64,000 nt of DNA from Betaproteobacteria bacterium HGW-Betaproteobacteria-16. GTDB taxonomy: Bacteria > Pseudomonadota > Gammaproteobacteria > Burkholderiales > Burkholderiaceae_C. The stretch lies in assembly GCA_002840835.1 (NCBI GenBank), contig PHCQ01000017.1, positions 1-64,000 on the forward strand, written 5' to 3'. Under the pieces are notes generated by a model. The model did not search any database. It was not told the origin of the DNA and was given only the letters and a program-made list of their open reading frames with translations. A program made the position numbers and the translations under genes. Shown here in pieces: positions 23,993 to 32,637 of this stretch; the first letter of the stretch is position 1, and each line of letters starts with the position of its first letter.

Positions 23993-24535
23993 ATGCATCG
24001 CTTGAGCAAAGTCCGATCAACTCTTTCTTATGCGGAGCAGGTTCTGAAAGTCAACCATGCGGGCGAGAACGGAGCGGTACACATCTATGCCGGTCAGTTG
24101 CTGGTTGGGCGCCTAACGGCACCCGCGCTCATGCACGAATTGCAGACGTTCAAGCAAGACGAAGAGAGGCACCGCGCCATCTTCGCGGAGGAACTGAGGC
24201 ATCGCGGCGTCAGGCGTTGTCGCAGCTACCGCCTTTGTGGTCTAGGTGGATTCGTCCTGGGTGTGACAACAGGCCTTCTTGGAAAAGCCGCCATCGCAGC
24301 CACCACCGTGGCCGTGGAGCGCGTCGTTCTCAGGCACCTCGAACATCAACTGAAAGAACTTCAGGGCAAGGACGAGGCCGCTGCGGCAGCGATCAATGCC
24401 ATCGTGAAAGAAGAGCAGGCGCACCATGACCACTCTGCCGCCCACGCTGGACAAAAGAGCATCTGGTCCGCGGTGCTGTCGCCTGTAGTGGCCGCTTCCA
24501 CCCAAGCGGTCATCTGGCTCGGCATGCGACTCTGA
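23993..24535 (+). CDS. Coq7-family diiron hydroxylase-like protein
   Basis: The 180-residue protein carries the full set of diiron ligands expected for Coq7 (demethoxyubiquinone hydroxylase): Glu25 in NHAGENGAVHIY, Glu57 and His60 in QDEERHRAIF, Glu109 in VAVERVV, and Glu141 and His144 in KEEQAHHDH, with spacing like the eukaryotic enzyme. The family hydroxylates C6 of the ubiquinone ring at the inner membrane. It is shorter than the usual 200-210-residue bacterial form. It sits with a small membrane protein rather than with ubi genes, so it may be an extra copy or have another ring substrate. Confidence 0.85.
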   Translation: MHRLSKVRSTLSYAEQVLKVNHAGENGAVHIYAGQLLVGRLTAPALMHELQTFKQDEERHRAIFAEELRHRGVRRCRSYRLCGLGGFVLGVTTGLLGKAAIAATTVAVERVVLRHLEHQLKELQGKDEAAAAAINAIVKEEQAHHDHSAAHAGQKSIWSAVLSPVVAASTQAVIWLGMRL

Positions 24536-24630
24536 TCATGGCTGCGCGAAGTAGCGGAGCCCGTACAAACGCAGAGGCCGTCCAGACGAACCCTACGCCG
24601 GGCCTGGCAACCTCAGGATTCTGACAAGGA

Positions 24631-25695
24631 TCAATTCGGCCGCCTCCCCTCGAAGGCGTTTTCGAGCAACTGGCGAATGGCGTCTGCTTCGAGCGGTCTC
24701 GGGTTCGGGTACTGGTTCTGCAGCGCGATCTCGCAGGCGCGGTCCAGGTCTTCGGCCTTCATGCCGATGTGTTTGAGCGCCACTGGCGCGCCACTGGCCT
24801 GGGCCAGGTCGAACACGGCCTGGGCCGCGTGGCCGTCGCTGCGTCCCAGGGCGCGAGCGATGCGCTGCATGGCCTTCGGAGCGGCCGCAGCGTTGTAGGC
24901 CAGCGCATGCGGCAGCACGATGGTGTGGGTTTCGGCGTGCGGCAGGTTGAAGCTGCCGCCCAGGGTGTGGCAGAGCTTGTGGTGCAGCGCCATGCCCACA
25001 CTGCCCAGCACAATGCCACACAACCAGGCACCGTAGAGCGCATCGCTGCGGGCTTCCACGTCTTGCGGGTTGGCGCTGATGAGTGGCAGCGCGCGGCCGA
25101 TGGCGGCAATGCCTTCTTCGGCCATGAGGTCGATGACCGGGTTGCCTTCCACCGAGTACAGGCCTTCGGCCGCGTGCGCGATGGCGTTGATGCCGCTGGT
25201 CACGCTCAAGCCCACCGGCAGGCTCAGCGTGAGCAGCGGGTCGTACAGCACGCTCTTGGGCAACACCTTGAAGTCCTTGCCGGTCTTCTTCAGGCCGGCT
25301 TCGGTGATGCCGTAGATCGGCGTCATTTCCGAACCGGCGTAGGTGGTGGGAATGGCCAGGATGGGCAGGCCTGAATCGAGTGCGATGGCCTTGCCCAGGC
25401 CGGTGGTGGAGCCACCACCAATGGCCACGGCGCAGTCGGCGCCCAGATGGCGCGCCACCTCGCGGGCTTCACGCGCGGTCTCGATGGGCACGTGCATCAC
25501 TGCGCGGTCAAAGATGCCGGCCGCGCGCTCACCCAGCAACTGCACCACTCGTTCGGCACTGGCGCGCTGTTCGGGGGTGCACAGCACCAGAGCACGCCTG
25601 GCACCCATGGCGTCAATGGCTTGCGGCAACTGTTCCAGCGAACCGGCGCCAAACACCACCCGACTGGGAAGGCCTTGGTAAACGAAGGGTTTCAT
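24631..25695 (-). CDS. Maleylacetate reductase (iron-containing alcohol dehydrogenase family)
   Basis: The 354-residue product begins MKPFVYQGLPSRVVFGAGSL and has the nucleotide loop CAVAIGGGSTTGLGKAIAL, followed by LAIPTTYAGSEMTPIYGITE, a stretch typical of maleylacetate reductases. The metal-site region includes ALHHKLCHTLGGSFNLPHAE. The enzyme reduces maleylacetate with NAD(P)H to 3-oxoadipate, the step after hydroxyquinol cleavage. This is the strongest hint that one of the intradiol dioxygenases here acts on hydroxyquinol. The 3-oxoacid CoA-transferase at 29661-31101 supplies the next step. Confidence 0.92.
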   Translation of the reverse strand: MKPFVYQGLPSRVVFGAGSLEQLPQAIDAMGARRALVLCTPEQRASAERVVQLLGERAAGIFDRAVMHVPIETAREAREVARHLGADCAVAIGGGSTTGLGKAIALDSGLPILAIPTTYAGSEMTPIYGITEAGLKKTGKDFKVLPKSVLYDPLLTLSLPVGLSVTSGINAIAHAAEGLYSVEGNPVIDLMAEEGIAAIGRALPLISANPQDVEARSDALYGAWLCGIVLGSVGMALHHKLCHTLGGSFNLPHAETHTIVLPHALAYNAAAAPKAMQRIARALGRSDGHAAQAVFDLAQASGAPVALKHIGMKAEDLDRACEIALQNQYPNPRPLEADAIRQLLENAFEGRRPN

Positions 25696-25754
25696 GGATG
25701 CATCTCCGCAATCAGTGCAAGGGAACGAACTTCACCGGAGCGCAGACACCCCGT

Positions 25755-25836
25755 CCAGGGATGCCGCGGAACCGGCTTTGCCGGGCCGCTGGCACCGCCC
25801 TCTTGAGGGGGTCGCGCGCAGCGCGGCGGGGGTGTT
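25755..25836 (+). repeat. Dispersed hairpin-rich intergenic repeat, copy C
   Basis: This copy has the exact core GAACCGGCTTTGCCGGGCC. Its G-rich end touches the stop codon (25837-25839) of the minus-strand dehydrogenase gene. It lies between that gene and the maleylacetate reductase gene. Confidence 0.82.
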
Positions 25837-26691
25837 TCACATCAGCCCTGCAGAACGCTGCAGCACCCGGATGATCGCCGCGTAATCCAGCTCGGCATCG
25901 CCCTGCGCCTGCGCCGCTGCCATCAATTGCCGTGTCGCGGCGGTCTGCGTGAGCGGCACCTGCAGGCGCGCGCCTTCGCCCAGGATCAGGTCGATGTCCT
26001 TGTTCATCTGGCCCACGGTGAAGGTGGGCGTGTAGTCGTGCTTGGAGAGCTGCGCGCTCTTGGCCTTCACGATGGGCGAGGCCACCGCGCTGGCGCCGAT
26101 CACCTGCCACATGTCGGCCCAGGCCAGCCCCCCCTTCTGCCCCAGCGTGAGCGCTTCGGCCAGCATGGCGCTGGTCTGCGCAATCATGAGGTTGACCACC
26201 AGCTTCATCAGCCGCGCCTGTTCGGCATCGCCCAGCCAGAAGTGGTTCGGGCCCCAGCAGCGCAGCAGCGGCAGCAGGCGTTCGTGCAGCACTTTCGGGC
26301 CGGAGGCCATCACCGTGAGCTGCGCCGCTTCGGCCATGTGGTTGTTGCCGGAGACGGTGCAGCGCAGGTGCTGCACCCCCGGCGCCACCAGGCTGGCGGC
26401 CACGCAGGCAGAGGCGCCGGGCGAGACGGTGCTGGTGTCGATCCACACGCTGCCGGCGCTGGCGTGTTTCGCCACCCGCTCGCCCACCGCCAACAGCGCG
26501 GCGTCGTGCGGCAAGGAGGACACGATGACCTCGGCGGTGGCCAGTCCGTCCTCGACGGCCAACCCTGCTTCGCGTGCCAGTGCCAGCCGCTCTTCAGAAG
26601 GGTCTTCCACCGACACCGCGTGCCCGGCGGCCAGCAGGTGGCGCGCCATGGGCAGGCCCATCTTGCCCACGCCGATGAGATGGATGTTCAT
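25837..26691 (-). CDS. Beta-hydroxyacid dehydrogenase family (3-hydroxyisobutyrate dehydrogenase-like) protein
   Basis: The 284-residue product starts MNIHLIGVGKMGLPMARHLL, the NAD(P)-binding fold of this family, then has VIVSSLPHDAALLAVG, a substrate motif around RCTVSGNNHMAEAAQL and LMKLVVNLMIAQTSAML containing the catalytic Lys of the family. The reaction is oxidation of a 3-hydroxyacid or reduction of the semialdehyde. Its start overlaps the stop of the amidohydrolase gene (ATGA). A second member of the family lies at 28305-29228. Confidence 0.9.
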   Translation of the reverse strand: MNIHLIGVGKMGLPMARHLLAAGHAVSVEDPSEERLALAREAGLAVEDGLATAEVIVSSLPHDAALLAVGERVAKHASAGSVWIDTSTVSPGASACVAASLVAPGVQHLRCTVSGNNHMAEAAQLTVMASGPKVLHERLLPLLRCWGPNHFWLGDAEQARLMKLVVNLMIAQTSAMLAEALTLGQKGGLAWADMWQVIGASAVASPIVKAKSAQLSKHDYTPTFTVGQMNKDIDLILGEGARLQVPLTQTAATRQLMAAAQAQGDAELDYAAIIRVLQRSAGLM

Positions 26692-28061
26692 GCAGCGACC
26701 CCCGCGGAAGCGCCAATGCCCATGGCGCGTGTGATCTTTTCACCCGATTCGCGGAGCGCATTCAGCAACGGCGGCAGGTTCACGCCCAGCAGTCGCCCTT
26801 CGCGCTTCGCCCACTGGCCGGCCACCATCACGCTGTCGATGTTGGCGAGACTGGCCTGGAACACCACCGCGCTCACCGGGTCGTGTACCGGTTGCATGTT
26901 GAGTTCGTCGGCACGGATCACCACCAGGTCGGCCTGCTTGCCGGGCGCCAGGCTGCCGATGCGGTCCTGCATGCCGAGCATTCGCGCACCTTCCACCGTC
27001 ACCCAGCTCAGGGCTTCGCGCGTGCTGACCGTGGAAGTGGGCGGGATGCTGCCGTGTTCTGCCCGGTAGGCCACGTTGTCCAGGCTGCGCTGAATGCCCA
27101 GCGCGATGCGGGCTTGGCTGATCATGTCGCCGCTCATCACGCTTTCCAGGTCCACGCCCAATGATGGCGCTCGGCCCAGCGCGCGCAGGCGGCCGGTGAG
27201 CGGGTGGCCGTGGCCTTGGGACATTTCGCTCTCGGCCGCGGCGGAAAAGCTCATGCCGAGGTCGCAGAAGCGCTTGAGCTGTTCGTCACTCAGCGCGTGC
27301 CCGTGCACGATGTTCACGTTCGGCCCCAGCAGGCCCTGCTCTTCCAGCCGCTCCCAGCCATCGGGCGTGCGCGCCGGCCCGCCGCCCTGGTGCAGCGAGG
27401 CAATGATGCCCAGCTCCTGGGCCATGCGGAAGTCGTGGATGGCCACGTCCAGCGTGCTGTAGTGTGGGCCCAGCACGGCGGCATGGATGCTAAGCAGGGG
27501 CTTGCCCTGGTGGGCCTTCATGAGCCGCTCCACCTCGGCGCGCGGGTGCGGCACTTCCCAGAACGGGGTCTGGCCGGGCTTGGGGTCGGGCTTGGGCGTG
27601 CCGTGGAAAAAGGCGGCGCGAATGCCCGACTCCAGCAGCGCGGTCACGGCCGCGTCGTTGTGCGCGGGGGTGGGGTTGTTGTGGCACCAGTCAACCAGCG
27701 TGGTGGTGCCGCAGTTGAGCTGGTTGAGCGCGCCCACCAGCGTGGCGATGTGCAGGTCGTCCGGAGTGAAGGCGGTGGCCAGCCCGGCGTGCATGTTCTG
27801 GAAGTACTGCAGCAGTGTCCAGTTCGCGGCCACGCCGCGCAGCGCCGTCTGCCAGGTGTGCATGTGGGCGTTGATGAGCCCGGGGATGACGATGCAGCCG
27901 GTGGCATCCACCACCTTGGCGTCGTCCACCGACAGGCTCGGCGCGATGGCGGTGATTTGCTCGCCGGTCACCAGTATGTCGGCCTGCGGCAGATCGCCTT
28001 GCGCGTCCATCGTGATGACCGTGGCCCCGCGAATCAGTGTGCGCTGTGCCATGGCGTTCAC
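26688..28061 (-). CDS. Amidohydrolase family protein (ATZ/TRZ or cytosine/guanine deaminase type)
   Basis: The 457-residue metal-dependent hydrolase shows the metal-binding NAHMHTWQTAL, the later His in IASLHQGGG, HGHALSDEQL and the Asp in SLGVDLES, with the family end PGKQADLVVIRADELNM. Relatives deaminate or dechlorinate heterocycles; the substrate here is not decided. The start is GTG at 28061 or ATG three codons later. It is translationally coupled to the dehydrogenase downstream, and together they may degrade a ring amide or amine that feeds the maleylacetate branch, which is inference. Confidence 0.88.
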   Translation of the reverse strand: MNAMAQRTLIRGATVITMDAQGDLPQADILVTGEQITAIAPSLSVDDAKVVDATGCIVIPGLINAHMHTWQTALRGVAANWTLLQYFQNMHAGLATAFTPDDLHIATLVGALNQLNCGTTTLVDWCHNNPTPAHNDAAVTALLESGIRAAFFHGTPKPDPKPGQTPFWEVPHPRAEVERLMKAHQGKPLLSIHAAVLGPHYSTLDVAIHDFRMAQELGIIASLHQGGGPARTPDGWERLEEQGLLGPNVNIVHGHALSDEQLKRFCDLGMSFSAAAESEMSQGHGHPLTGRLRALGRAPSLGVDLESVMSGDMISQARIALGIQRSLDNVAYRAEHGSIPPTSTVSTREALSWVTVEGARMLGMQDRIGSLAPGKQADLVVIRADELNMQPVHDPVSAVVFQASLANIDSVMVAGQWAKREGRLLGVNLPPLLNALRESGEKITRAMGIGASAGVAA

Positions 28062-28304
28062 GCCCCAACCTGGAGGCAGCAGTTGGACAGGTCCGAGTGG
28101 GCTGTCAGGGGGTGGCCTGGCAAGGCGCGACGACGCAGCGGGCTGATGCCCGCAAGAAGGAGCAACGCCGCCAGGGCGCCTCCTGGCAGATCAATCGGGC
28201 CTGTAGCGCTTTTACCCTTCAGATCAGTGGCTTCGTGGTCAGTGGTACGGGCGTGCAATGCAACCTCCTGCGGAAAATGGCGCGGTCAACTGTGGCTTCC
28301 AGGT
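28062..28304. other. Intergenic region without recognisable gene
   Basis: These 243 bases lie upstream of the amidohydrolase start and downstream of the minus-strand dehydrogenase gene. They probably hold the amidohydrolase promoter. No strong palindrome, U run or coding frame with a ribosome site was seen. Confidence 0.4.
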
Positions 28305-29228
28305 TTAGCTGCTCAGGCCGTCGGACACATCCACGTCTTCCGGCTTGAGCGTCAGACCCGCGTCGGCGGCGGTTTCTTTCAGCAGCACGGCGAAGTCGAT
28401 GTCCTCATAGCCCCGACCCACCATGCGCGCAATGCTCTCGCGCGTGGCGGCGGCAGAAGGCATGGCCACGCCGTGGGCCTTGGCGGCACCCAGGCCCAGG
28501 TCCATGTCCTTGAGCAGCAGCTTGGGCGTGAAGGTGACCTGGTCGAAATTGAGCTTGGTGAGCACCGGTGTTTTGTAGCGGGTGTACATGCTGCCCAGCA
28601 CCGAGTCGTTGATGCTTTCCAGGAACACGTGGCGCGGAATGCCGGCCTTCTCGGCCAGCACGGTGATCTCGCACAGGCTCTGGATGATCACGCCGAACAT
28701 GGTGTTGTGCGCGATCTTCCACACTCGCGCCAGTTCGCCCTCGCCTACCCACATGGCCTTGCGCGAAATGGCGGCCAGGTAGGGCTGGTTCTCTTCATAG
28801 AGAGCCTTGGGGCCGGAGGCCACCAGCAGCAGCTTGCCGGCCTTGGCCACCTTGGCATTGCCCGACACGGGCGCACACAGATAGGCCACGCCCATGGCTT
28901 CGAGCTCTTCTCGGATCTCGGCCGAACCTTCCTGCGAGATGGAAGAGCTGTCGATCAGGGTCTTCGGCTTGGTGGAACCGGTCATGAGACCGCCTTCGCC
29001 GAACAGCACTTCCTTCAGATCGGCGGTGGTGGAGACCATGGTGAACACGGTGTCGCAGCCAGCCAGATCCTGCTTGGTATTGACCAGCACCGCGCCGTAC
29101 TTGGCCAGCGGTTCGGCCTTGCTGCGGGTGCGGTTCCACACCTCCACCTTGTGCCCGGCCTGGGTCAGTTGTTTCACCATGGCTTCGCCCATGCGGCCCA
29201 GGCCGATCCATCCGATTCGTTTGCTCAC
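28305..29228 (-). CDS. Beta-hydroxyacid dehydrogenase family (3-hydroxyisobutyrate dehydrogenase-like) protein, second copy
   Basis: The 307-residue protein starts MSKRIGWIGLGRMGEAMVKQ with the NAD(P) fold and contains LCAPVSGNAKVAKAGKL, the family substrate loop, and ARVWKIAHNTMFGVIIQSL with the catalytic Lys. GTG at 29228 has GGAG six bases upstream, which decides the start. It is only loosely like the paralog at 25837, so the two probably serve different acids. It stands alone, upstream of the amidohydrolase operon and divergent from the CoA-transferase genes across a MITE-like element. Confidence 0.9.
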   Translation of the reverse strand: MSKRIGWIGLGRMGEAMVKQLTQAGHKVEVWNRTRSKAEPLAKYGAVLVNTKQDLAGCDTVFTMVSTTADLKEVLFGEGGLMTGSTKPKTLIDSSSISQEGSAEIREELEAMGVAYLCAPVSGNAKVAKAGKLLLVASGPKALYEENQPYLAAISRKAMWVGEGELARVWKIAHNTMFGVIIQSLCEITVLAEKAGIPRHVFLESINDSVLGSMYTRYKTPVLTKLNFDQVTFTPKLLLKDMDLGLGAAKAHGVAMPSAAATRESIARMVGRGYEDIDFAVLLKETAADAGLTLKPEDVDVSDGLSS

Positions 29229-29379
29229 GCTTGTCTCCAGTTGTTGGTTGGGTTTTTGCCAGAGTGTCCGAGCAGCGACGCAGCACCGCAACGGATGGCC
29301 TGAAAATCAGTTTTTCGGCAGCGCGCCACGGGCATCAGATGGCGCCGACATAATTGCCCAAGGCCCGTGCCATCCACCT

Positions 29380-29647
29380 AGGGCCTGTTCACACTATTTT
29401 TCCAAGATGCGTTGCGGATCAAAAAGGCCATGCGCAAGGCGAGAAACGCAGCCGGGGTCGCCCCCCGGCAAGGCTTCGCAACGCGGCGCATGGCCTTTTT
29501 GGCCGCAACCCGAAGGGAACGGGTTGAAAACAGCGCCACCCGTTGTTGCACTCCTAGGCCAGACATCCAGTCTGGCCGTCGTCGCGCGCCTAGATTGGCG
29601 CTGTTTTCAACCCGTTCGCACTTGGAAAAATAGTGTGAACAGGCCCT
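29380..29647. mobile_element. MITE-like element, copy 2
   Basis: Same length (268 bp) and internal hairpin plan as the element at 15611, with only scattered differences. The 27-bp terminal repeats here are perfect complements (29380-29406 and 29621-29647). CTAG borders both ends. It occupies most of the 432-base gap 29229-29660 and ends 13 bases before the TTG start of the CoA-transferase subunit A gene, whose ribosome site GAGGAG lies just outside the element. No transposase is encoded; the short frames inside are by-products of its symmetry. Confidence 0.85.
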
Positions 29648-29660
29648 AGAGGAGACCGTT

Positions 29661-30377
29661 TTGATCAACAAGCTGAGCGCGTCCGTGGCCGACGCGCTGA
29701 CCGGCATTGCCGACGGCGCCACCGTGCTGATCGGCGGCTTCGGCACCGCCGGCATTCCTAACGAACTCATCGACGGCCTGATCGAACAGGGCGCGCGCGA
29801 GCTCACCGTGGTCAACAACAACGCCGGCAACGGCGACCACGGCCTGGCCGCGCTGCTCAAGACCGGGCGCGTGCGCAAGGTGATCTGCAGCTTCCCGCGC
29901 CAGGCCGACAGCCATGTGTTTGACGGCCTGTACCGCAGCGGGAAGCTGGAGCTGGAACTGGTGCCGCAAGGCAACCTGGCCGAGCGCCTGCGCGCAGCCG
30001 GTGCGGGCATTGGCGCCTTCTTCACCCCCACCGGTTTTGGCACCGACCTGGCCAAGAACGCCGATGGAACGGACAAGGAAACCCGGGTGATCAACGGCCG
30101 CCCCTACGTGCTGGAATACCCGATCTTTGGCGACGTGGCGCTCATCAAGGCCGAGCGCGGCGACCGCTGGGGCAACCTCACCTATCGCAAGGCCGCGCGC
30201 AACTTTGGACCGGTGATGGCCACCGCCGCCAAACGCACCGTGTCCAGCGTGTTCGAGATTGCCGAGCTGGGTGCGCTGGACCCGGAGAGCATCGTGACGC
30301 CCGGGATTCATGTGAGTGCGGTGGTTCTGGTTCCAAGAACTGTGACCCTGGCCGGCGGCTTCAAGGAAGCCCCATGA
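29661..30377 (+). CDS. pcaI: 3-oxoacid CoA-transferase subunit A (3-oxoadipate CoA-transferase type)
   Basis: The 238-residue product starts MINKLSASVADALTGIADGA and shows the subunit A glycine motif TVLIGGFGTAGIPNELIDGL and the later AGAGIGAFFTPTGFGTDLA. It forms a heterotetramer with subunit B to move CoA from succinyl-CoA to 3-oxoadipate (or acetoacetate). The start is TTG, with GAGGAG upstream. The gene lies directly after a MITE-like element, so its promoter may lie within or beyond it. The presence of maleylacetate reductase nearby favours 3-oxoadipate as substrate. Confidence 0.9.
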   Translation: MINKLSASVADALTGIADGATVLIGGFGTAGIPNELIDGLIEQGARELTVVNNNAGNGDHGLAALLKTGRVRKVICSFPRQADSHVFDGLYRSGKLELELVPQGNLAERLRAAGAGIGAFFTPTGFGTDLAKNADGTDKETRVINGRPYVLEYPIFGDVALIKAERGDRWGNLTYRKAARNFGPVMATAAKRTVSSVFEIAELGALDPESIVTPGIHVSAVVLVPRTVTLAGGFKEAP

Positions 30378-30395
30378 AATGCACCCTCACCCCAA

Positions 30396-30419
30396 CCCTC
30401 TCCCGCGCGCGGGAGAGGG
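30396..30419. repeat. 24-bp perfect palindrome between the CoA-transferase subunit genes
   Basis: CCCTCTCCCGCG is followed directly by its complement CGCGGGAGAGGG. The flank CCTCACCCCAA resembles a repeat found in many proteobacterial intergenic regions. It lies in the 76-base gap between subunits A and B and could fold in the mRNA. Confidence 0.7.
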
Positions 30420-30453
30420 AGCAAGACATGCGATTTGATGCGAGGACAGCGGT

Positions 30454-31101
30454 ATGAGCTACACGCGAAGAACCAAGGACGAACTCGCCAAACGGGTTGC
30501 ACAAGACATCTTCGACGGCGCCTACGTGAACCTGGGAATCGGCCAGCCCACGCTGGTGGCCAACCACATCCCGGCCGGGCGCGAGGTGATCCTGCACAGC
30601 GAGAACGGCATCCTCGGCATGGGCCCCGCGCCCGCGCCTGGCGACGAAGACTACGACCTCATCAACGCCGGCAAACAACCCGTGACGTTGTTGCCAGGCG
30701 GCGCGTATTTCCATCATGCCGACAGCTTCGGCATGATGCGCGGCGGCCATCTCGACATCTGCGTGCTCGGTGCCTTCCAGGTGTCGGCCACGGGTGACCT
30801 GGCCAACTGGAGCACCGGCGAGCCCGGCAGCATTCCGGCCGTGGGCGGCGCCATGGACCTGGCCATCGGCGCCAAGCAGACTTGGGTGATGATGGACCTG
30901 CTCACCAAGAAGGGCGAGAGCAAGGTGGTGCCGCAGTGCACCTACCCGCTCACCGGCATTGGCTGCGTCAAGCGCATCTACAGCGACCTGGCCACGCTCG
31001 AATGCACACCACAAGGCCTGCGGCTGATCGACGCGGTAGACGGGCTGACACACGCCGAGCTGGAGCGCCTCGTCGGTCTGCCGATTGCAGCTGCGGGATA
31101 G
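30454..31101 (+). CDS. pcaJ: 3-oxoacid CoA-transferase subunit B (3-oxoadipate CoA-transferase type)
   Basis: The 215-residue subunit contains VNLGIGQPTLVANHI and the active-site motif SENGILGMGPAP, whose Glu forms the covalent CoA intermediate. The end LTHAELERLVGLPIAA is normal for the family. With the subunit at 29661 it would convert 3-oxoadipate to 3-oxoadipyl-CoA, which a thiolase outside the window would split. Seventy-six bases and a strong palindrome lie between the two subunit genes, unusual for a pair that normally abuts. Confidence 0.92.
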   Translation: MSYTRRTKDELAKRVAQDIFDGAYVNLGIGQPTLVANHIPAGREVILHSENGILGMGPAPAPGDEDYDLINAGKQPVTLLPGGAYFHHADSFGMMRGGHLDICVLGAFQVSATGDLANWSTGEPGSIPAVGGAMDLAIGAKQTWVMMDLLTKKGESKVVPQCTYPLTGIGCVKRIYSDLATLECTPQGLRLIDAVDGLTHAELERLVGLPIAAAG

Positions 31102-31218
31102 CTGTCGCCCTGCGGTAACACCTGGGCAAACACCACAGGGCTCAGGTGTGCCCCTGTGTCATGATTTCGGCATCCCCCGATCACTCGCCGCGCCTGCCAT
31201 GGCCAGGCTTTTCGAACC

Positions 31219-32487
31219 TTGTCGCTCGACACCCTGATCTCGCGCAACCTGCTTACGCCGCCCCCCATCCCGGTGCGGCCCGGTGCGTGCGCCCTGGTGC
31301 TCATGGGCGGTGGCGCACGCACGGCTTACCAGGCAGGCGTGCTCAAGGCGGTGGCGGCCATGCTGGCGGCACGGGCCCCCTTGACCTCACCCGACGCCAC
31401 GCCCGACTTCCCCTTCCAATGGCTGTTCGGCACCTCGGCCGGTGCGCTCAACGCCGCTTTTCTGGCCAGCCGGTCCTGGCATGGGCTCGAGGCGTTGCCC
31501 ATGCTCGCGGCCTTCTGGAGCGGGCTTCGTTCGTCGCAGGTTTACGCGCTCGACGCCCCGCGATGGGTGCGCGCCAACCGGGTGGTGGCAGGGTGGACGC
31601 TCGCGCGCCAGGTTCGGCGGCATCGCGCCCTGCTCGACACCCTGCCCCTGGTGGACACCCTGCACCGCGCCATCGACCTGGCCGCTCTGGAAAAGGCGCT
31701 GGAGCAAGGCCACATTGACGCCCTGGGCGTGACGGCGTCGAGCTACACCACCGGTGAACACTGGACCTTCTGCCAGACCCGCCCCGGCCACCCTGTGGCA
31801 CCGTGGCATCGGCCAGGCCGCCGGGCCGAATTTCAGCCCATCACCATCGAGCACCTGATGGCTTCGAGTGCCATCCCCTTCCTTTTTCCCGCAGTGCCTC
31901 TGTGGGTGGACGGTCACAAGGAGCATTTCGGCGACGGCTCCATGCGCCAGCTCTCGCCGCTGTCGCCCGCGATCCAGTTCGGTGCCCGGCGCCTGCTGGT
32001 GGTGGGCGTGGGCCAGCCGCAGCGCTCAGGCATGAGCGCGCCAGTCAGCGACGAGCCCACGGCCGGCACCATCGCCGGCCACGCCATGGCCAGCGTCTTT
32101 CACGACACCCTGCAGGCCGACGTGGAGCAGGTGCAGCGCGTGAGCCAGACCATCAGCCGGCTGCCGCCCGCACTGGCCGCTGCTCTGCCCTACCGCCCGG
32201 TGCGCGTGCTCGCCATACAGCCCACCTTCTCGCTCGACGAACTCGCCCGCAAACACATCGGGGCGCTTCCCTCTTCCACCCGCGACACCCTCGCCGGCCT
32301 GGGTGCGCTCGACACGGCGCGAGGATCGGCAGGCAGCGCGGCCTCGCTGGCCAGCTACCTGCTGTTCGAACCCGACTTCGTCAACGCCCTGATCTCGCTG
32401 GGCGAAGGTGACGCCTGGCGACGCAAGGACGAGGTGCTGGAGTTCTTTGAGCCGACACCACCTGGGGAGCCTCCTTTTCAGAAGTGA
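31219..32487 (+). CDS. Patatin-like phospholipase
   Basis: The 422-residue product has the patatin catalytic elements: the glycine-rich oxyanion loop VLMGGGARTAYQAGVL, the nucleophile motif LFGTSAGALN (GxSxG) and the Asp of the dyad in HFGDGSMRQLSPLSP. Such enzymes hydrolyse acyl chains from membrane lipids. The start is taken as TTG at 31219; nearby ATG codons are out of frame. The C-terminal third (about residues 280-422) lies beyond the patatin core. There is no signal peptide. It is followed by repeat copy D. Confidence 0.85.
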   Translation: MSLDTLISRNLLTPPPIPVRPGACALVLMGGGARTAYQAGVLKAVAAMLAARAPLTSPDATPDFPFQWLFGTSAGALNAAFLASRSWHGLEALPMLAAFWSGLRSSQVYALDAPRWVRANRVVAGWTLARQVRRHRALLDTLPLVDTLHRAIDLAALEKALEQGHIDALGVTASSYTTGEHWTFCQTRPGHPVAPWHRPGRRAEFQPITIEHLMASSAIPFLFPAVPLWVDGHKEHFGDGSMRQLSPLSPAIQFGARRLLVVGVGQPQRSGMSAPVSDEPTAGTIAGHAMASVFHDTLQADVEQVQRVSQTISRLPPALAAALPYRPVRVLAIQPTFSLDELARKHIGALPSSTRDTLAGLGALDTARGSAGSAASLASYLLFEPDFVNALISLGEGDAWRRKDEVLEFFEPTPPGEPPFQK

Positions 32488-32496
32488 CAGCCCCAA

Positions 32497-32600
32497 CCAG
32501 GATCACCGAGGAACCGGCTTCGCCGGGCCTCAGGTGATGCCCCCTTCCCGCCGAAGGCGAAAGAGAGAGGGGGGTGACGCGAAGCGGCGCGGGGGGAGCC
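32497..32600 (+). repeat. Dispersed hairpin-rich intergenic repeat, copy D
   Basis: This is the only copy whose orientation to the nearest gene is reversed: the CCAGG end, not the G-rich end, faces the patatin stop at 32487. The core reads GAACCGGCTTCGCCGGGCC. It fills part of the 347-base gap 32488-32834; the rest holds the candidate corA leader frame. Confidence 0.8.
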
Positions 32601-32637
32601 ATCCTTTACGGTGACATAATTGCCGCCCATACTTCAA

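Noticed and set aside
27204..29303. Very long plus-strand open frame opposite the amidohydrolase and dehydrogenase genes
   Set aside because: It is His/Arg/Gly-rich and lies antisense to two well-recognised enzymes; long antisense frames are normal in such GC-rich DNA.
29346..29357. Shared string GACATAATTGCC at 29346 and 32613 as a common promoter box
   Set aside because: A 12-base match between two places in 64 kb is expected by chance.
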